Assembly (NCBI GenBank): GCA_002005505.1
Contig: KV908373.1
Span: 532,475 to 596,474 of the forward strand
Length of the DNA: 64,000 nucleotides
Reading direction: 5' to 3'
DNA from: Botryococcus braunii
Taxonomy: Eukaryota; Chlorophyta; Trebouxiophyceae
Part shown: piece after piece, positions 36,459 to 48,159 of the stretch
Position numbering within the stretch: position 1 is the first letter of the stretch
How the letters are laid out: each line of letters begins with the position of its first letter
Translations under genes and position numbers: made by a program
Notes under the pieces: model-generated
Seen by the model: only the letters and a program-made list of their open reading frames with translations
What the model was told of the DNA's origin: nothing
Database searches by the model: none

Positions 36459-39400
36459 ATGGATCCCCATATTTTGGCCTATTTGTCTTCACTCTCTGAA
36501 CCCTTTGAGTTGGTAGTACCTAAGAAAAATTGTGCAGAGGCTTGCTTGCATGATTTCTTTGCAAAGAGAAAACATGATCCCAGCCTTGGTGCCTGCTTTG
36601 TTGTTAGCCAAAAAGTCTGGAAAAGCAGGAGGTTTTTCTTAGAGTACAGGACAAAGGCCAAACTAAAAGTTCTTGCTCGGGGATGTAGGGGAGAACAATT
36701 CATGTTCTCGGGCAAGGCAGGAATATTTCCTTTTTCATTTGTGCTTGCATGTGTCATGCCACAACCATCTTGTCATGTAGGGCATGTGGGAAATCTCTCA
36801 CCACTCAACCTGACTTTTGCCGTTACTGTTCGAGGCATGGAGTTTCGTGCACTCATGGACACTGGGGCTACCCATTCTTTTGTCCGAGGCAAAGTACTAC
36901 AAGGGCTTAGGTATCACAAGGAAGCAACAACAGTAGTCCTTGCAGATGGGTCCTTGTCTGAAACCAAGGGGAAGGTTGACCTTAGTGTTAGGTTCACCCC
37001 TTCGGTAGTCACCCGCCATACTTTCTTTGTATGTGATTCTATTATGGAGGGGGTGGACCTCATTCTGGGACAAGACTGGATGTCTCTAAGGGAGGCCACA
37101 GTCAGTGTTGGGGTTGGAAAGGCACAAATAAAACATCAAGGGAAGTGGGTAACGTTGGACCCTCACAGGAAAGTCTTACCCTGCACGTTGCAATGGGGTA
37201 TGAACATAGTGAGGAAGGGGAAGAACAAAGTAGATCAATGGAGACTTTGTCTGTTGAATGTTGTCATGAGACCTGAAGAGTATGCATGGGATGAGCAGGA
37301 GTCATCCCTGGAGGAAAACGGGCTCGATCCCTCCGACGACGAATCAGGCACCTCATCAACCAACTCCACGGGACCGGGTACCCAGGGCGGGCCGGTCCCG
37401 GAATTATTCTCGGAACCCCTAGTGGAGGGGGAGGAAGAGGGAATAATGGAGGGGGAGGAGGAGAAGCCAACGTCGTCATCGGGTAAGCTCACGGGATCCT
37501 TGGGACTGGAGGAGGTGTTGAAGGGCAAACCGGAACAATTGGGGGTGCTCCTTAGGGAGTACAGTGATTTGTTTCCTCAAGGTTTGCCAGGATTGCCACC
37601 GCATAGACAGGTGTATCACACCATCAGGATACAACCTGGCTCTGTACCTCCTAATAAGCCTGCTTATCGTTTATCTTCTCTAGAAATGGAAGAGTGTACT
37701 AAAACAGTGGATGAGCTTCTCGCATTAGGGCACATCCGGCCCAGTCACTCACCTTATGCATCTCCTGTTCTTTTTGTTAAAAAGAAGGAAGGAACTTATA
37801 GGATGGTAATTGATTATAGAGCTGTCAACCAGATTACCATTCCGGATAGGTACCCCTTGCCCCGGATTGATGATTTGCTTGATAGGCTCAAAGGAGCAAA
37901 GGTCTTCTCAAGCCTGGACTTATTGAGCGGATACCATCAGGTCCGGCTTAAAGAAGAAGATATCCCAAAGACAGCATTTAGAACACCATTTGGGTTGTAC
38001 GAGTTTCTGGTGCTCCCCTTTGGTTTAACGAATGCTCCGGCCACTTTCCAGCGGCTGATGAATGAAATCTTCCATGATTTCATTCGGGAGGGATTTGTCG
38101 TTGTCTATTTGGATGATGTGCTCATTTTCAGCAAGGATGAAAACATGCATTATGTTCATTTGGAAAAAGTCTTCGCTCGCTTGGGAGAGAAGCAACTCTT
38201 TGCCAAGCTACCCAAGTGTGAGTTCATGCGTTCTGAACTTCGATACTTGGGGCATATCATTGGAAGGGATGGATTAAAGGTGGACCCACAAAAGGTGGAA
38301 GTAGTCAAGGAATGGCCCGTACCCAAAAACACCACGGATGTCCGTAGGTTTCTGGGCCTTGCAAACTACTTCAGGAAGTTTATCAGGGACTTCAGTGCCA
38401 TCGCTGCTCCCTTGACAAAGTTGTCAAGCAGCAAGAGGGCATGGGAATGGGAATTGGAACAGGAGGAATCTTTTTCAGCATTGAAGACTGCTTTGGTAGA
38501 GGCCCCTATCTTATCACTACCTGATCTTCGGAAACCATTCCAAGTGACATGTGATGCAAGTGATTTTGGGGTGGGAGCAGTTCTCATGCAGGACGGGAAA
38601 GTAGTAGCATACCATAGCAAAAAGTTGAATAGTGCAGAGCGTAACTATTCTGCTACGGAAAGGGAATTGCTGGCTGTAGTGTATGCTCTACAGGAATGGC
38701 GATGTTATGTGTTAGGAAAACCAGTCACCGTAACCACTGACCATAAGTGTAATACCTTTTTGCAACAACAGGCAGGACTTAGCCCGAGAAGAGCTAGGTG
38801 GGCTGAGCGATTGCAGGAGTTTGACATACTCTGGGTTTGGGAGCCAGGCAAGACTAACGTCGCAGATGCCTTGTCCAGGATCCCAATCCTCGCGGCCAGG
38901 CAGCTCCGACGCAACGTCGAGCCAGCGGAGCCCGAGCTCAGGAGTGTCAAGCCCCGGGTCGCAATGGACTCCGGCGGGAGGGCCCGCCCGAGCGGAGTCA
39001 CCCAGCAGCTTGACACGTGTGAACCCTTCCTGGAGTTAGTAAAAAGGGCATACATGGATGATGAGTGGTTGGGAAAGAGGTCGAACAGAAGGAAGGTGCA
39101 TTTCAGGAATGGGATATGGGAATATGGGAAGGAGGGACGGAAGTATGTCCCAGGGCATTATGAGGTGAAGGATGGGGAAGGAGTCGTGGGGAGAAACCTA
39201 AGACAAGATATACTCAAGGCATTGCATGAACCTTTGTATGTGGGACACCCTGGTTTTGCCAAGATGTATGAACTGGTGAAACGGGAATGGTGGTGGCCGG
39301 GAATGACAGAGGACGTGCGGGAATATGTTGCCTACTGTGATTCTTGTCAAAGGGTCAAAGCTTCAAACAAGTTGCCCGCAGGCCTCCTTCACCCCTTGCA

Positions 39401-40565
39401 AATCCCGACTAGGAAATGGCAAAGCATTTCCATGGATTTCATAACGGGGTTGCCACGGAGTGCAAACGGGAATGATGCCATATGGGTTGTGGTGGACCGG
39501 TTAAGTAAGTGTGCTCACTTTGTGCCCACCACCACAAAAGCTGACTCATATGATGTAGCAGTTTTGCTAAGGGATAAAGTCTGGAGATACCACGGATTTC
39601 CAGAGGAACTTGTGTCGGATAGGGATCCTAAGTTTGTGAGTAAATTTATGGATATACTCCTAAATTTAACAGGCTGCAAACCTGCACGGTCTACAGCCTA
39701 TCACCCACAATCTGACGGACAAACGGAACGGGTTAACAGGATTCTTGAGGACTACCTCAAACATTATGTTTGGGATAAGCCTAAAGAATGGGAAAACCAT
39801 CTGGCTGTTGCAGAGTTCGCCTATAACAATACATGGCAAGCCTCGATCAACACCACACCGTTCCGCTTGACATATGGACAGGATCCAAACATTCCATTTG
39901 CTATGGGACACATGGAGGGGGGGAAAGCAGATCGGGCAGATCTTTTCCTCCGGAAGATGCAAGACTCCCTTACTCTTGCACGGAAGTTTTTGGCTGCAGC
40001 TCAGGAGCGGCAGGCGGCCCAGGCGAACCGCCACCGCCGGGCTGTGATCTATAAGAAGGGGGACCTTGTTCTCCTTCGGACGAAGTTCCCAGCCGCCCTG
40101 ACGTCGCAGAAGTACATAAAGCTTGCCAGGCGCCGGATTGGACCCTTCCGGGTCACTGCCGTCCATCCCAACTCTGTTGAGCTGGACGTCCCCGCCGCCC
40201 TGAAGTTTCACCCACGCATAAACGTGGAATATGTGGACCTCTACAAGGGGCCACGTAACCCAGACCGCCTCAGCATTTACAAATACCAGCCGGGACCACG
40301 CATGGTCAAGGGCGATGACGGCACGGAGAATGCCGAGTACGTCGTGGACGGCATCCTTGGTCACCGTCCCTTGATGAAGGGGAACCGGGCCCTCCACTTC
40401 CCGGACGGTACCCCAGCCTACCAATACTGGGTACTGTGGTCAGGTTACGACGTCGGAGACGACTGGGAGCCCTTGGACATGTTCGACCACGCAAAGGACA
40501 CCATCAACGCCTACCACCGTCACCTGGAGTTGGGCCCGCCCAAGTGGGGCGAGACGGCCGTTTGA
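36459..40565 (+). CDS. G1 Pol (protease, RT, RNase H, integrase, chromodomain)
   Basis: 1368 residues, uninterrupted. Protease LMDTGATHSFVRG (about 132-144); RT with MVIDYRAVNQ, SSLDLLSGYHQVRL, LPFGLTNAPATF and catalytic VVYLDDVLIFSK (about 546-557). RNase H has CDASDFGVGAVLMQ and TDHKCNTF. The integrase zinc domain (VGHPGFAKM...CDSCQRVK) precedes a core with MDFITGLPRS, VSDRDPKFVSKF and YHPQSDGQTERVNRILED, giving D, D and E. The C-terminal chromodomain reads YVVDGILGHRP...YQYWVLWSGYDVGDDWEPLD. The first ATG is four codons after the gag TGA and in its frame, so translation may come by readthrough or reinitiation. Chromodomains guide integration to marked chromatin. Confidence 0.96.
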   Translation: MDPHILAYLSSLSEPFELVVPKKNCAEACLHDFFAKRKHDPSLGACFVVSQKVWKSRRFFLEYRTKAKLKVLARGCRGEQFMFSGKAGIFPFSFVLACVMPQPSCHVGHVGNLSPLNLTFAVTVRGMEFRALMDTGATHSFVRGKVLQGLRYHKEATTVVLADGSLSETKGKVDLSVRFTPSVVTRHTFFVCDSIMEGVDLILGQDWMSLREATVSVGVGKAQIKHQGKWVTLDPHRKVLPCTLQWGMNIVRKGKNKVDQWRLCLLNVVMRPEEYAWDEQESSLEENGLDPSDDESGTSSTNSTGPGTQGGPVPELFSEPLVEGEEEGIMEGEEEKPTSSSGKLTGSLGLEEVLKGKPEQLGVLLREYSDLFPQGLPGLPPHRQVYHTIRIQPGSVPPNKPAYRLSSLEMEECTKTVDELLALGHIRPSHSPYASPVLFVKKKEGTYRMVIDYRAVNQITIPDRYPLPRIDDLLDRLKGAKVFSSLDLLSGYHQVRLKEEDIPKTAFRTPFGLYEFLVLPFGLTNAPATFQRLMNEIFHDFIREGFVVVYLDDVLIFSKDENMHYVHLEKVFARLGEKQLFAKLPKCEFMRSELRYLGHIIGRDGLKVDPQKVEVVKEWPVPKNTTDVRRFLGLANYFRKFIRDFSAIAAPLTKLSSSKRAWEWELEQEESFSALKTALVEAPILSLPDLRKPFQVTCDASDFGVGAVLMQDGKVVAYHSKKLNSAERNYSATERELLAVVYALQEWRCYVLGKPVTVTTDHKCNTFLQQQAGLSPRRARWAERLQEFDILWVWEPGKTNVADALSRIPILAARQLRRNVEPAEPELRSVKPRVAMDSGGRARPSGVTQQLDTCEPFLELVKRAYMDDEWLGKRSNRRKVHFRNGIWEYGKEGRKYVPGHYEVKDGEGVVGRNLRQDILKALHEPLYVGHPGFAKMYELVKREWWWPGMTEDVREYVAYCDSCQRVKASNKLPAGLLHPLQIPTRKWQSISMDFITGLPRSANGNDAIWVVVDRLSKCAHFVPTTTKADSYDVAVLLRDKVWRYHGFPEELVSDRDPKFVSKFMDILLNLTGCKPARSTAYHPQSDGQTERVNRILEDYLKHYVWDKPKEWENHLAVAEFAYNNTWQASINTTPFRLTYGQDPNIPFAMGHMEGGKADRADLFLRKMQDSLTLARKFLAAAQERQAAQANRHRRAVIYKKGDLVLLRTKFPAALTSQKYIKLARRRIGPFRVTAVHPNSVELDVPAALKFHPRINVEYVDLYKGPRNPDRLSIYKYQPGPRMVKGDDGTENAEYVVDGILGHRPLMKGNRALHFPDGTPAYQYWVLWSGYDVGDDWEPLDMFDHAKDTINAYHRHLELGPPKWGETAV

Positions 40566-41595
40566 GGCTTTCCCCCTGCTGCCCGCTCCTCCGGTCGGTT
40601 ACCTTGTCTTTGCTCTCTTTAGGAGGGAGTCCTTGTCGGGTACGCAAGGATCTGCACAGACAAGCCGGTGGTAGGATTGCAAATGTGTGCACCCCCTCGG
40701 GATGGGATTGGGAGTGGGTCGCCCACTCCGGTGTGGGTGGACAGATGTCACACACCATGGCATGTTGCAGCCCGGAGTCTGCACGCTTTGGATAGGTGGG
40801 GGGGGAGTACACCTGCTAGCACAAGCAATCAGTTGTGGATCCTGGGCACTTTTCTTGTGATTGGTGGACTATGTGACTAGAAGGGACTTGGAAATTTGAG
40901 AGGGATTGAAAATTCTTCTATGTGACTGGCAGGTCTTGGACTGTCTATGTCAATAGGGGGACTTGGACTCTCTTGGATCTTGGACCTTGGAAATTTGTGT
41001 TGTTGGACTTTTGGAACGTTGGACTTTGTTTCTTTGTTTGTTTGTTTGTTCCTTTTGGATCATGGTTCAGAGCCAACGCAACCCGAGTCGTTCGGCATGA
41101 GCTGGAATATGTACCTTATGCGGATTTGTACAGTATGTTGACTTGGGATCATCCATTACGGGAACGGGACTCATTGGGAGCATGGAACTTCTCCATGGAA
41201 GTTCCCTACTTTTTGGACTTAAGCACTTTAATTATTCTTTTGTGTTGTATGTTTTTGGATTAGATTTTTATGTTCTCTTGGACTTGGGAAATTGGGACAC
41301 TTGTTTTTCATGTTTGAACGTTTATTTCTTCATGTTTGTTCTTCGAATAAGATTAGACGCAAGTCTACCTAGTGTACTAGAAAAGCCATAAAAAATAAAT
41401 AAATGGCAAGGAAGTGTTTACTTGGAGATATTCTACATTGGAAGTGGGGACCCCATGAACCACCAATTCGGCAGGGGTCAGACGGCAGTTGGAGGTTTGG
41501 GCCGTCCAGTTTACCGGTTTCTCTGGTTGTTCTTCTCAGTGAAAATCCTCGAGTGGGTTTGCATGAGGACATGCAAAGGACTAAGGGGGGGATAA
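40566..41595 (+). other. G1 3' untranslated region and polypurine tract
   Basis: About 1 kb without a credible ORF, T/G-rich with (TTTG)n near 41030-41050, ending in CTAAGGGGGGGATAA. K has almost the same sequence at 46644-47676. Long 3' regions of this kind are known in plant Ty3 elements; no function can be assigned. Confidence 0.75.
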
Positions 41596-42073
41596 TGTAA
41601 CGGAATGCGAGGATTTCCGAGCATTTCGGGACATTTGCGGGAGACGCCCTTTGGCGCCATACTGCACGCCCGTGGGAGCCACGTGGTTAGCCGCTCGAAC
41701 GAGAGTAGCACCTTCCGTCGGTGATGGTTGCTTACGCCATGCATAGTTGGCACTCCGTCATTGCGTGTGTTTGATGACAATAATTGTCACCGTTAGCACG
41801 CCAGCGAGTGGACGATCTAGGGCTCTCACGAAGGATAGAGAGACATAAGTCGTACATGGGCCGAGTCCGAATGATAGGCGTCCCTTGGCTAGGAACCCGC
41901 GTGCCGAGTAGATTAACACGAGAGGACAGAACTGGAGAAACCACAAGGGTAAGCTGTGTGGTGGGGTGGTTCTTGTAAACGCTTGCTTGCCCCAAGTGAC
42001 GGACCTCGTGTCGCGCCTCGTTCCTTGCTCCCTTCCTGCCTTACTTCCTTATAAATTCCGCTGAGTTATTACA
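41596..42073 (+). repeat. G1 3' LTR
   Basis: 478 bp with the same diagnostic bases as 34597-35074. Followed by CCCGG, after which J2 resumes. Confidence 0.96.
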
Positions 42074-42078
42074 CCCGG

Positions 42079-42330
42079 TCCCGAGGAATTTCCCCTTCCT
42101 CGCGTTCAGCCACCTTCTCCTTTTCCTTGGAGACACCTGAGCACATCGCCTACAAAGATTCAGCATATGTGGTAGCTTCACCACCCCGCCACATCGCTCA
42201 TTGCACGCCACACCGGCAACTTGCATAGTGAGGTGAAGCAGAGCGGGTTTCAGACTAGCCCAAGAGGACAAATCTTTCATGAGGCAATGATGGAAGCCAA
42301 ACCCCCACGTAAAGCTCAACCACATTTATG
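42079..42330 (-). pseudogene. J2 Gag remnant
   Basis: A minus-strand frame of about 84 codons (SPRKRRRWLNARKGKF and CRRCAQVS near its end) that joins, across G1 and its CCCGG duplication, to the knuckle-bearing frame at 34590 and below. The combined Gag is only about 200 residues, far below the usual 350-450, so most of the capsid domain is missing or unrecognisable. Confidence 0.6.
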
Positions 42331-43074
42331 GCAGCTCCCAAAGCCCCATAAATGCACAAAATCTTAATTGAAGAACCCGATTGCCGTGGAACCCCGAACC
42401 AAATCGACCATCCACGCAAAGTTTGTGTTCAATCAACAAGATGCCACAAATCCAGCCGAGCACTAAACAGCCTTTCAAAAGAGAAAGCTTTTCAGTTCCA
42501 TGCTACTCGGTGTCAATCAACAAAGCAAGACCGCGTCATATCCGTGTAATATCCGTGTAGGATCGGCATCCGGAAAAGTTGACACTTTACCACCGAAATC
42601 CCAACGATATGCTCGAAACACCAAAGTTTCATCAAGGCAATGCAAGTTGATAACATTTGCAAAGGGTTAGCAACCCAAAGTACACCAAATGAGGGGAAGC
42701 GTACACTCACTATCGTGAAGTGCCATCTTCCTCCCCCACCGTCCCCACGGAGACGACGGAGCCAAACGCCATTAGAAAGATTACAGAAAAAATCCGTACT
42801 TTCTGGCTTGGATCCACACACCAAGCGCGGCGTCGACCCTCGCAGGCCACAACCATCCCCGTCATCGGAACTTATATGGGTGCGAAGAATGGATTCTCCC
42901 AACCAAAGTCCATGAACTAGATACCAAGATGTTGTTGATCCTTCGATCTAGTGGGAAACAACCCAAATAGAACGACAGGCAACAACGAAGACACACTGAA
43001 GCATCGACACCATCCGCAAGACACACTTAAGCGTCAAACAGGATCAACAACCAACATCGCAAATCCACCGACTT
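42331..43074 (-). other. J2 leader
   Basis: Non-coding. Matches the J leader along most of its length, including CCGAAATCCCAACGATATGC (+ strand) and GGCTCCG-type blocks, which shows that J and J2 are one family. Confidence 0.8.
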
Positions 43075-43092
43075 GGATATGGGCCACCAAAA

Positions 43093-43257
43093 TGTAATAT
43101 TCTTGCAAAGGATGGCCGTGCACCGACGAAAGTGCTAGTATGGTCCGAGCACCATACCATATATAGTGCGAGCCTATGAGGCTACACCCAGTACCAATGT
43201 ACCGCCCGGCACGTGCGGGGCCGATCCCCGGCACCGTCTGCCTACCGGCGCGCTACA
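43093..43257 (-). repeat. J2 5' LTR
   Basis: 165 bp. Its primer-binding site lies at 43075-43092 (minus strand). The right-hand duplication CCCTG is at 43258-43262, where K pol resumes. Confidence 0.93.
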
Positions 43258-46200
43258 CCCTGCACGTTGCAATGGGGTATGAACATAGTGAGGAAGGGGA
43301 AGAACAAAGTAGATCAATGGAGACTTTGTCTGTTGAATGTTGTCATGAGACCTGAAGAGTATGCATGGGATGAGCAGGAGTCATCCCTGGAGGAAAACGG
43401 GCTCGATCCCTCCGACGACGAATCAGGCACCTCATCAACCAACTCCACGGGACCGGGTACCCAGGGCGGGCCGGTCCCGGAATTATTCTCGGACCCCCAG
43501 TGGAGGGGGAGGAAGAGGGAATAATAGAGGAGGAGGAGGAGGAACAAACGTCGTCGTCGGGTAAGTTCACGGGATCCTTGGGACTGGAGGAGGTGTTGAA
43601 GGGCAAACCGGAACAATTGGGGGTGCTCCTTAGGGAGTACAGTGATTTGTTTCCTCAAGGTTTGCCAGGATTGCCACCGCATAGACAGGTGTATCACACC
43701 ATCAGGATACAACCTGGCTCTGTACCTCCTAATAAGCCTGCTTATCGTTTATCTTCTCTAGAAATGGAAGAGTGTACTAAAACAGTGGATGAGCTTCTCG
43801 CATTAGGGCACATCCGGCCCAGTCACTCACCTTATGCATCTCCTGTTCTTTTTGTTAAAAAGAAGGAAGGAACTTATAGGATGGTAATTGATTATAGAGC
43901 TGTCAACCAGATTACCATTCCGGATAGGTACCCCTTGCCCCGGATTGATGATTTGCTTGATAGGCTCAAAGGAGCAAAGGTCTTCTCAAGCCTGGACTTA
44001 TTGAGCGGATACCATCAGGTCCGGCTTAAAGAAGAAGATATCCCAAAGACAGCATTTAGAACACCATTCGGGTTGTACGAGTTTCTGGTGCTCCCCTTTG
44101 GTTTAACGAATGCTCCGGCCACTTTTCAGCGGCTGATGAATGAAATCTTCCATGATTTCATTCGGGAGGGATTTGTCGTTGTCTATTTGGATGATGTGCT
44201 CATTTTCAGCAAGGATGAAAACATGCATTATGTTCATTTGGAAAAAGTCTTCGCTCGCTTGCGAGAGAAGCAACTCTTTGCCAAGCTACCCAAGTGTGAG
44301 TTCATGCGTTCTGAACTTCGATACTTGGGGCATATCATTGGAAGGGATGGATTAAAGGTGGACCCACAAAAGGTGGAAGTAGTCAAGGAATGGCCCGTAC
44401 CCAAAAACACCACGGATGTCCGTAGGTTTCTGGGCCTTGCAAACTACTTCAGGAAGTTTATCAGGGACTTCAGTGCCATCGCTGCTCCCTTGACAAAGTT
44501 GTCAAGCAGCAAGAGGGCATGGGAATGGGAATTGGAACAGGAGGAATCTTTTTCAGCATTGAAGACTGCTTTGGTAGAGGCCCCTATCTTATCACTACCT
44601 GATCTTCGGAAACCATTCCAAGTGACATGTGATGCAAGTGATTTTGGGGTGGGAGCAGTTCTCATGCAGGACGGGAAAGTAGTAGCATACCATAGCAAAA
44701 AGTTGAATAGTGCAGAGCGTAACTATTCTGCTACGGAAAGGGAATTGCTGGCTGTAGTGTATGCTCTACAGGAATGGCGATGTTATGTGTTAGGAAAACC
44801 AGTCACCGTAACCACTGACCATAAGTGTAATACCTTTTTGCAACAACAGGCAGGACTTAGCCCGAGAAGAGCTAGGTGGGCTGAGCGATTGCAGGAGTTT
44901 GACATACTCTGGGTTTGGGAGCCAGGCAAGACTAACGTCGCAGATGCCTTGTCCAGGATCCCAATCCTCGCGGCCAGGCAGCTCCGACGCAACGTCGAGC
45001 CAGCGGAGCCCGAGCTCAGGAGTGTCAAGCCCCGGGTCGCAATGGACTCCGGCGGGAGGGCCCGCCCGAGCGGAGTCACCCAGCAGCTTGACACGTGTGA
45101 ACCCTTCCTGGAGTTAGTAAAAAGGGCATACATGGATGATGAGTGGTTGGGAAAGAGGTCGAACAGAAGGAAGGTGCATTTCAGGAATGGGATATGGGAA
45201 TATGGGAAGGAGGGACGGAAGTATGTCCCAGGGCATTATGAGGTGAAGGATGGGGAAGGAGTCGTGGGGAGAAACCTAAGACAAGATATACTCAAGGCAT
45301 TGCATGAACCTTTGTATGTGGGACACCCTGGTTTTGCCAAGATGTATGAACTGGTGAAACGGGAATGGTGGTGGCCGGGAATGACAGAGGACGTGCGGGA
45401 ATATGTTGCCTACTGTGATTCTTGTCAAAGGGTCAAAGCTTCAAACAAGTTGCCCGCAGGCCTCCTTCACCCCTTGCAAATCCCGACTAGGAAATGGCAA
45501 AGCATTTCCATGGATTTCATAACGGGGTTGCCACGGAGTGCAAACGGGAATGATGCCATATGGGTTGTGGTGGACCGGTTAAGTAAGTGTGCTCACTTTG
45601 TGCCCACCACCACAAAAGCTGACTCATATGATGTAGCAGTTTTGCTAAGGGATAAAGTCTGGAGATACCACGGATTTCCAGAGGAACTTGTGTCGGATAG
45701 GGATCCTAAGTTTGTGAGTAAATTTATGGATATACTCCTAAATTTAACAGGCTGCAAACCTGCACGGTCTACAGCCTATCACCCACAATCTGACGGACAA
45801 ACGGAACGGGTTAACAGGATTCTTGAGGACTACCTCAAACATTATGTTTGGGATAAGCCTAAAGAATGGGAAAACCATCTGGCTGTTGCAGAGTTTGCCT
45901 ATAACAATACATGGCAAGGATCGATCAACACCACACCGTTCCGCTTGACATATGGACAGGATCCAAACATTCCATTTGCTATGGGACACATGGAGGGGGG
46001 GAAAGCAGATCGGGCAGATCTTTTCCTCCGGAAGATGCAAGACTCCCTTACTCTTGCACGGAAGTTTTTGGCTGCAGCTCAGGAGCGGCAGGCGGCCCAG
46101 GCGAACCGCCACCGCCGGGCTGTGATCTATAAGAAGGGGGACCTTGTTCTCCTTCGGACGAAGTTCCCAGCCGCCCTGACGTCGCAGAAGTACATAAAGC

Positions 46201-46643
46201 TTGCCAGGCGCCGGATTGGACCCTTCCGGGTCACTGCCGTCCATCCCAACTCTGTTGAGCTGGACGTCCCCGCCGCCTTGAAGTTTCACCCACGCATAAA
46301 CGTGGAATATGTGGACCTCTACAAGGGGCCACGTAACCCAGACCGCCTCAACATTTACAAATACCAGCCGGGACCACGCATGGTCAAGGGCGATGACGGC
46401 ACGGAGAATGCCGAGTACGTCGTGGACGGCATCCTCGGTCACCGTCCCTGGATGAAGGGGAACCGGGCCCTCCACTTCCCGGACGGTACCCCAGCCTACC
46501 AATACTGGGTACTGTGGTCAGGTTACGACGTCGGAGACGACTGGGAGCCCTTGGACATGTTCGACCACGCAAAGGACACCATCAACGCCTACCACCGTCA
46601 CCAGGAGTTGGGCCCGCCCAAGTGGGGCGAGACGGCCGTTTGA
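43258..46643 (+). pseudogene. K Pol, 3' part (RT to chromodomain) with a frameshift
   Basis: Resumes K pol exactly after the J2 duplication (CACGTTGCAATGGGG, as in G1 at 37186). One base is missing near 43493 compared with G1 (CGGACCCCCAG against CGGAACCCCTAG), so frame is lost there and regained as the long frame 43500-46643. That frame has RT VVYLDDVLIFSK, RNase H, HHCC, the integrase core (VSDRDPKFVSKF, YHPQSDGQTERVNR) and the chromodomain, and differs from G1 Pol by only a few substitutions. It was intact or nearly so before J2 landed. Confidence 0.93.
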
Positions 46644-47676
46644 GGCCTTTCCCCTGCTGCCCGCTCCTCCGGTCGGTTACCTTGTCTTTGCTCTCTTTAG
46701 GAGGGAATCCTTGTCGGGTACGCAAGGATCTGCACAGACAAGCCGGTGGTAGGATTGCAAATGTGTGCACCCCCTCGGGATGGGATTGGGAGTGGGTCGC
46801 CCACTCCGGTGTGGGTGGACAGATGTCACACACCATGGCATGTTGCAGCCCGGAGTCTGCACGCTTTGGATAGGTGGGGGGGGAGTACACCTGCTAGCAC
46901 AAGCAATCAGTTGTGGATCCTGGGCACTTTTCTTGTGATTGGTGGACTATGTGACTAGAAGGGACTTGGAAATTGGAGAGGGATTGAAAATTCTTCTATG
47001 TGACTGGCAGGTCTTGGACTGTCTATGTCAATAGGGGGGACTTGGACTCTCTTGGATCTTGGACCTTGGAAATTTGTGTTGTTGGGACTTTTGGGAACGT
47101 TGGACTTTGTTTCTTTGTTTGTTTGTTTGTTCCTTTTGGATCATGGTTCAGAGCCAACGCAACCCGAGTCGTTCGGCATGAGCTGGAATATGTACCTTAT
47201 GCGGATTTGTACAGTATGTTGACTTGGGATCATCCATTACGGGAACGGGACTCATTGGGAGCATGGAACTTCTCCATGGAAGTTCCCTACTTTTTGGACT
47301 TAAGCACTTTAATTATTCTTTTGTGTTGTATGTTTTTGGATTAGATTTTTATGTTCTCTTGGACTTGGGAAATTGGGACACTTGTTTTTCATGTTTGAAC
47401 GTTTATTTCTTCATGTTTGTTCTTCGAATAAGATTAGACGCAAGTCTACCTAGTGTACTAGAAAAGCCATAAAAAATAAATAAATGGCAAGGAAGTGTTT
47501 ACTTGGAGATATTCTACATTGGAAGTGGGGACCCCATGAACCACCAATTCGGCAGGGGTCAGACGGCAGTTGGAGGTTTGGGCCGTCCAGTTTACCGGTT
47601 TCTCTGGTTGTTCTTCTCAGTGAAAATCCTCGAGTGGGTTTGCATGAGGACATGCAAAGGACTAAGGGGGGGATAA
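46644..47676 (+). other. K 3' untranslated region and polypurine tract
   Basis: Nearly identical to 40566-41595 of G1, with single-base indels. Ends CTAAGGGGGGGATAA before the LTR. Confidence 0.8.
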
Positions 47677-48154
47677 TGTAACGGAATGCGAGGATTTCCG
47701 AGCATTTCGGGACATTTGCGGGAGACGCCCTTTGGCGCCATACTGCACGCCCGTGGGAGCCACGTGGTTAGCCGCTCGAACGAGAGTAGCACCTTCCGTC
47801 GGTGATGGTTGCTTACGCCATGCATAGTTGGCACTCCGTCATTGCGTGTGTTTGATGACAATAATTGTCACCGTTAGCACGCCAGCGAGTGGACGATCTA
47901 GGGCTCTCACGAAGGATAGAGGGACAGAAGTCGTACATGGGCCGAGTCCGAATGATAGGCGTCCCTTGGCTAGGAACCCGCGTGCCGAGTAGATTAACAC
48001 GAGAGGACAGAACTGGAGAAACCACAAGGGTAAGCTGTGTGGTGGGGTGGTTCTTGTAAACGCTTGCTTGCCCCAAGTGACGGACCTCGTGTCGCGCCTC
48101 GTTCCTTGCTCCCTTCCTGCTTTACTTCCTTATAAATTCCGCTGAGTTATTACA
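47677..48154 (+). repeat. K 3' LTR
   Basis: 478 bp matching the 5' LTR at 19099-19576. Followed by CACGG, where L2 resumes. Confidence 0.96.
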
Positions 48155-48159
48155 CACGG

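Larger units (their letters stand above)
34597..42073 (+). mobile_element. G1: intact chromodomain Ty3/gypsy element
   Basis: 478-bp LTRs (34597-35074, 41596-42073) that read identical, TSD CCCGG (34592-34596, 42074-42078), primer site TTTGGTATCGGCG, intact gag and pol, and the polypurine tract CTAAGGGGGGGATAA before the 3' LTR. It belongs to the same family as K and is inserted in the gag remnant of J2. It is the best candidate for an autonomous chromovirus in the window. Confidence 0.97.
21686..43257 (-). mobile_element. J2: degenerate Ty3/gypsy element with 165-bp LTRs
   Basis: The minus-strand 5' LTR is 43093-43257 and the 3' LTR 21686-21850, with TSD CCCTG on both sides. The primer-binding site follows the 5' LTR and the polypurine tract precedes the 3' LTR. 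Without its own insertions (J and G1) it is about 5.6 kb. It encodes a shortened Gag remnant and Pol with protease, RT, RNase H, integrase and chromodomain, all with stops or frameshifts. It lies inside K pol. Confidence 0.93.
19099..48154 (+). mobile_element. K: chromodomain Ty3/gypsy element split by J2
   Basis: The LTRs 19099-19576 and 47677-48154 are 478 bp, start TGTAACGG and end ATTACA, and appear identical to each other. They share GAGGGACAGAAG and CCTGCTTTAC where G1 has GAGAGACATAAG and CCTGCCTTAC, which confirms the pairing. The TSD is CACGG (19094-19098, 48155-48159). After removing J2 and one copy of its 5-bp duplication, K is about 7.48 kb, against 7477 bp for G1. It is inserted in the RT gene of L2. 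Confidence 0.95.
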
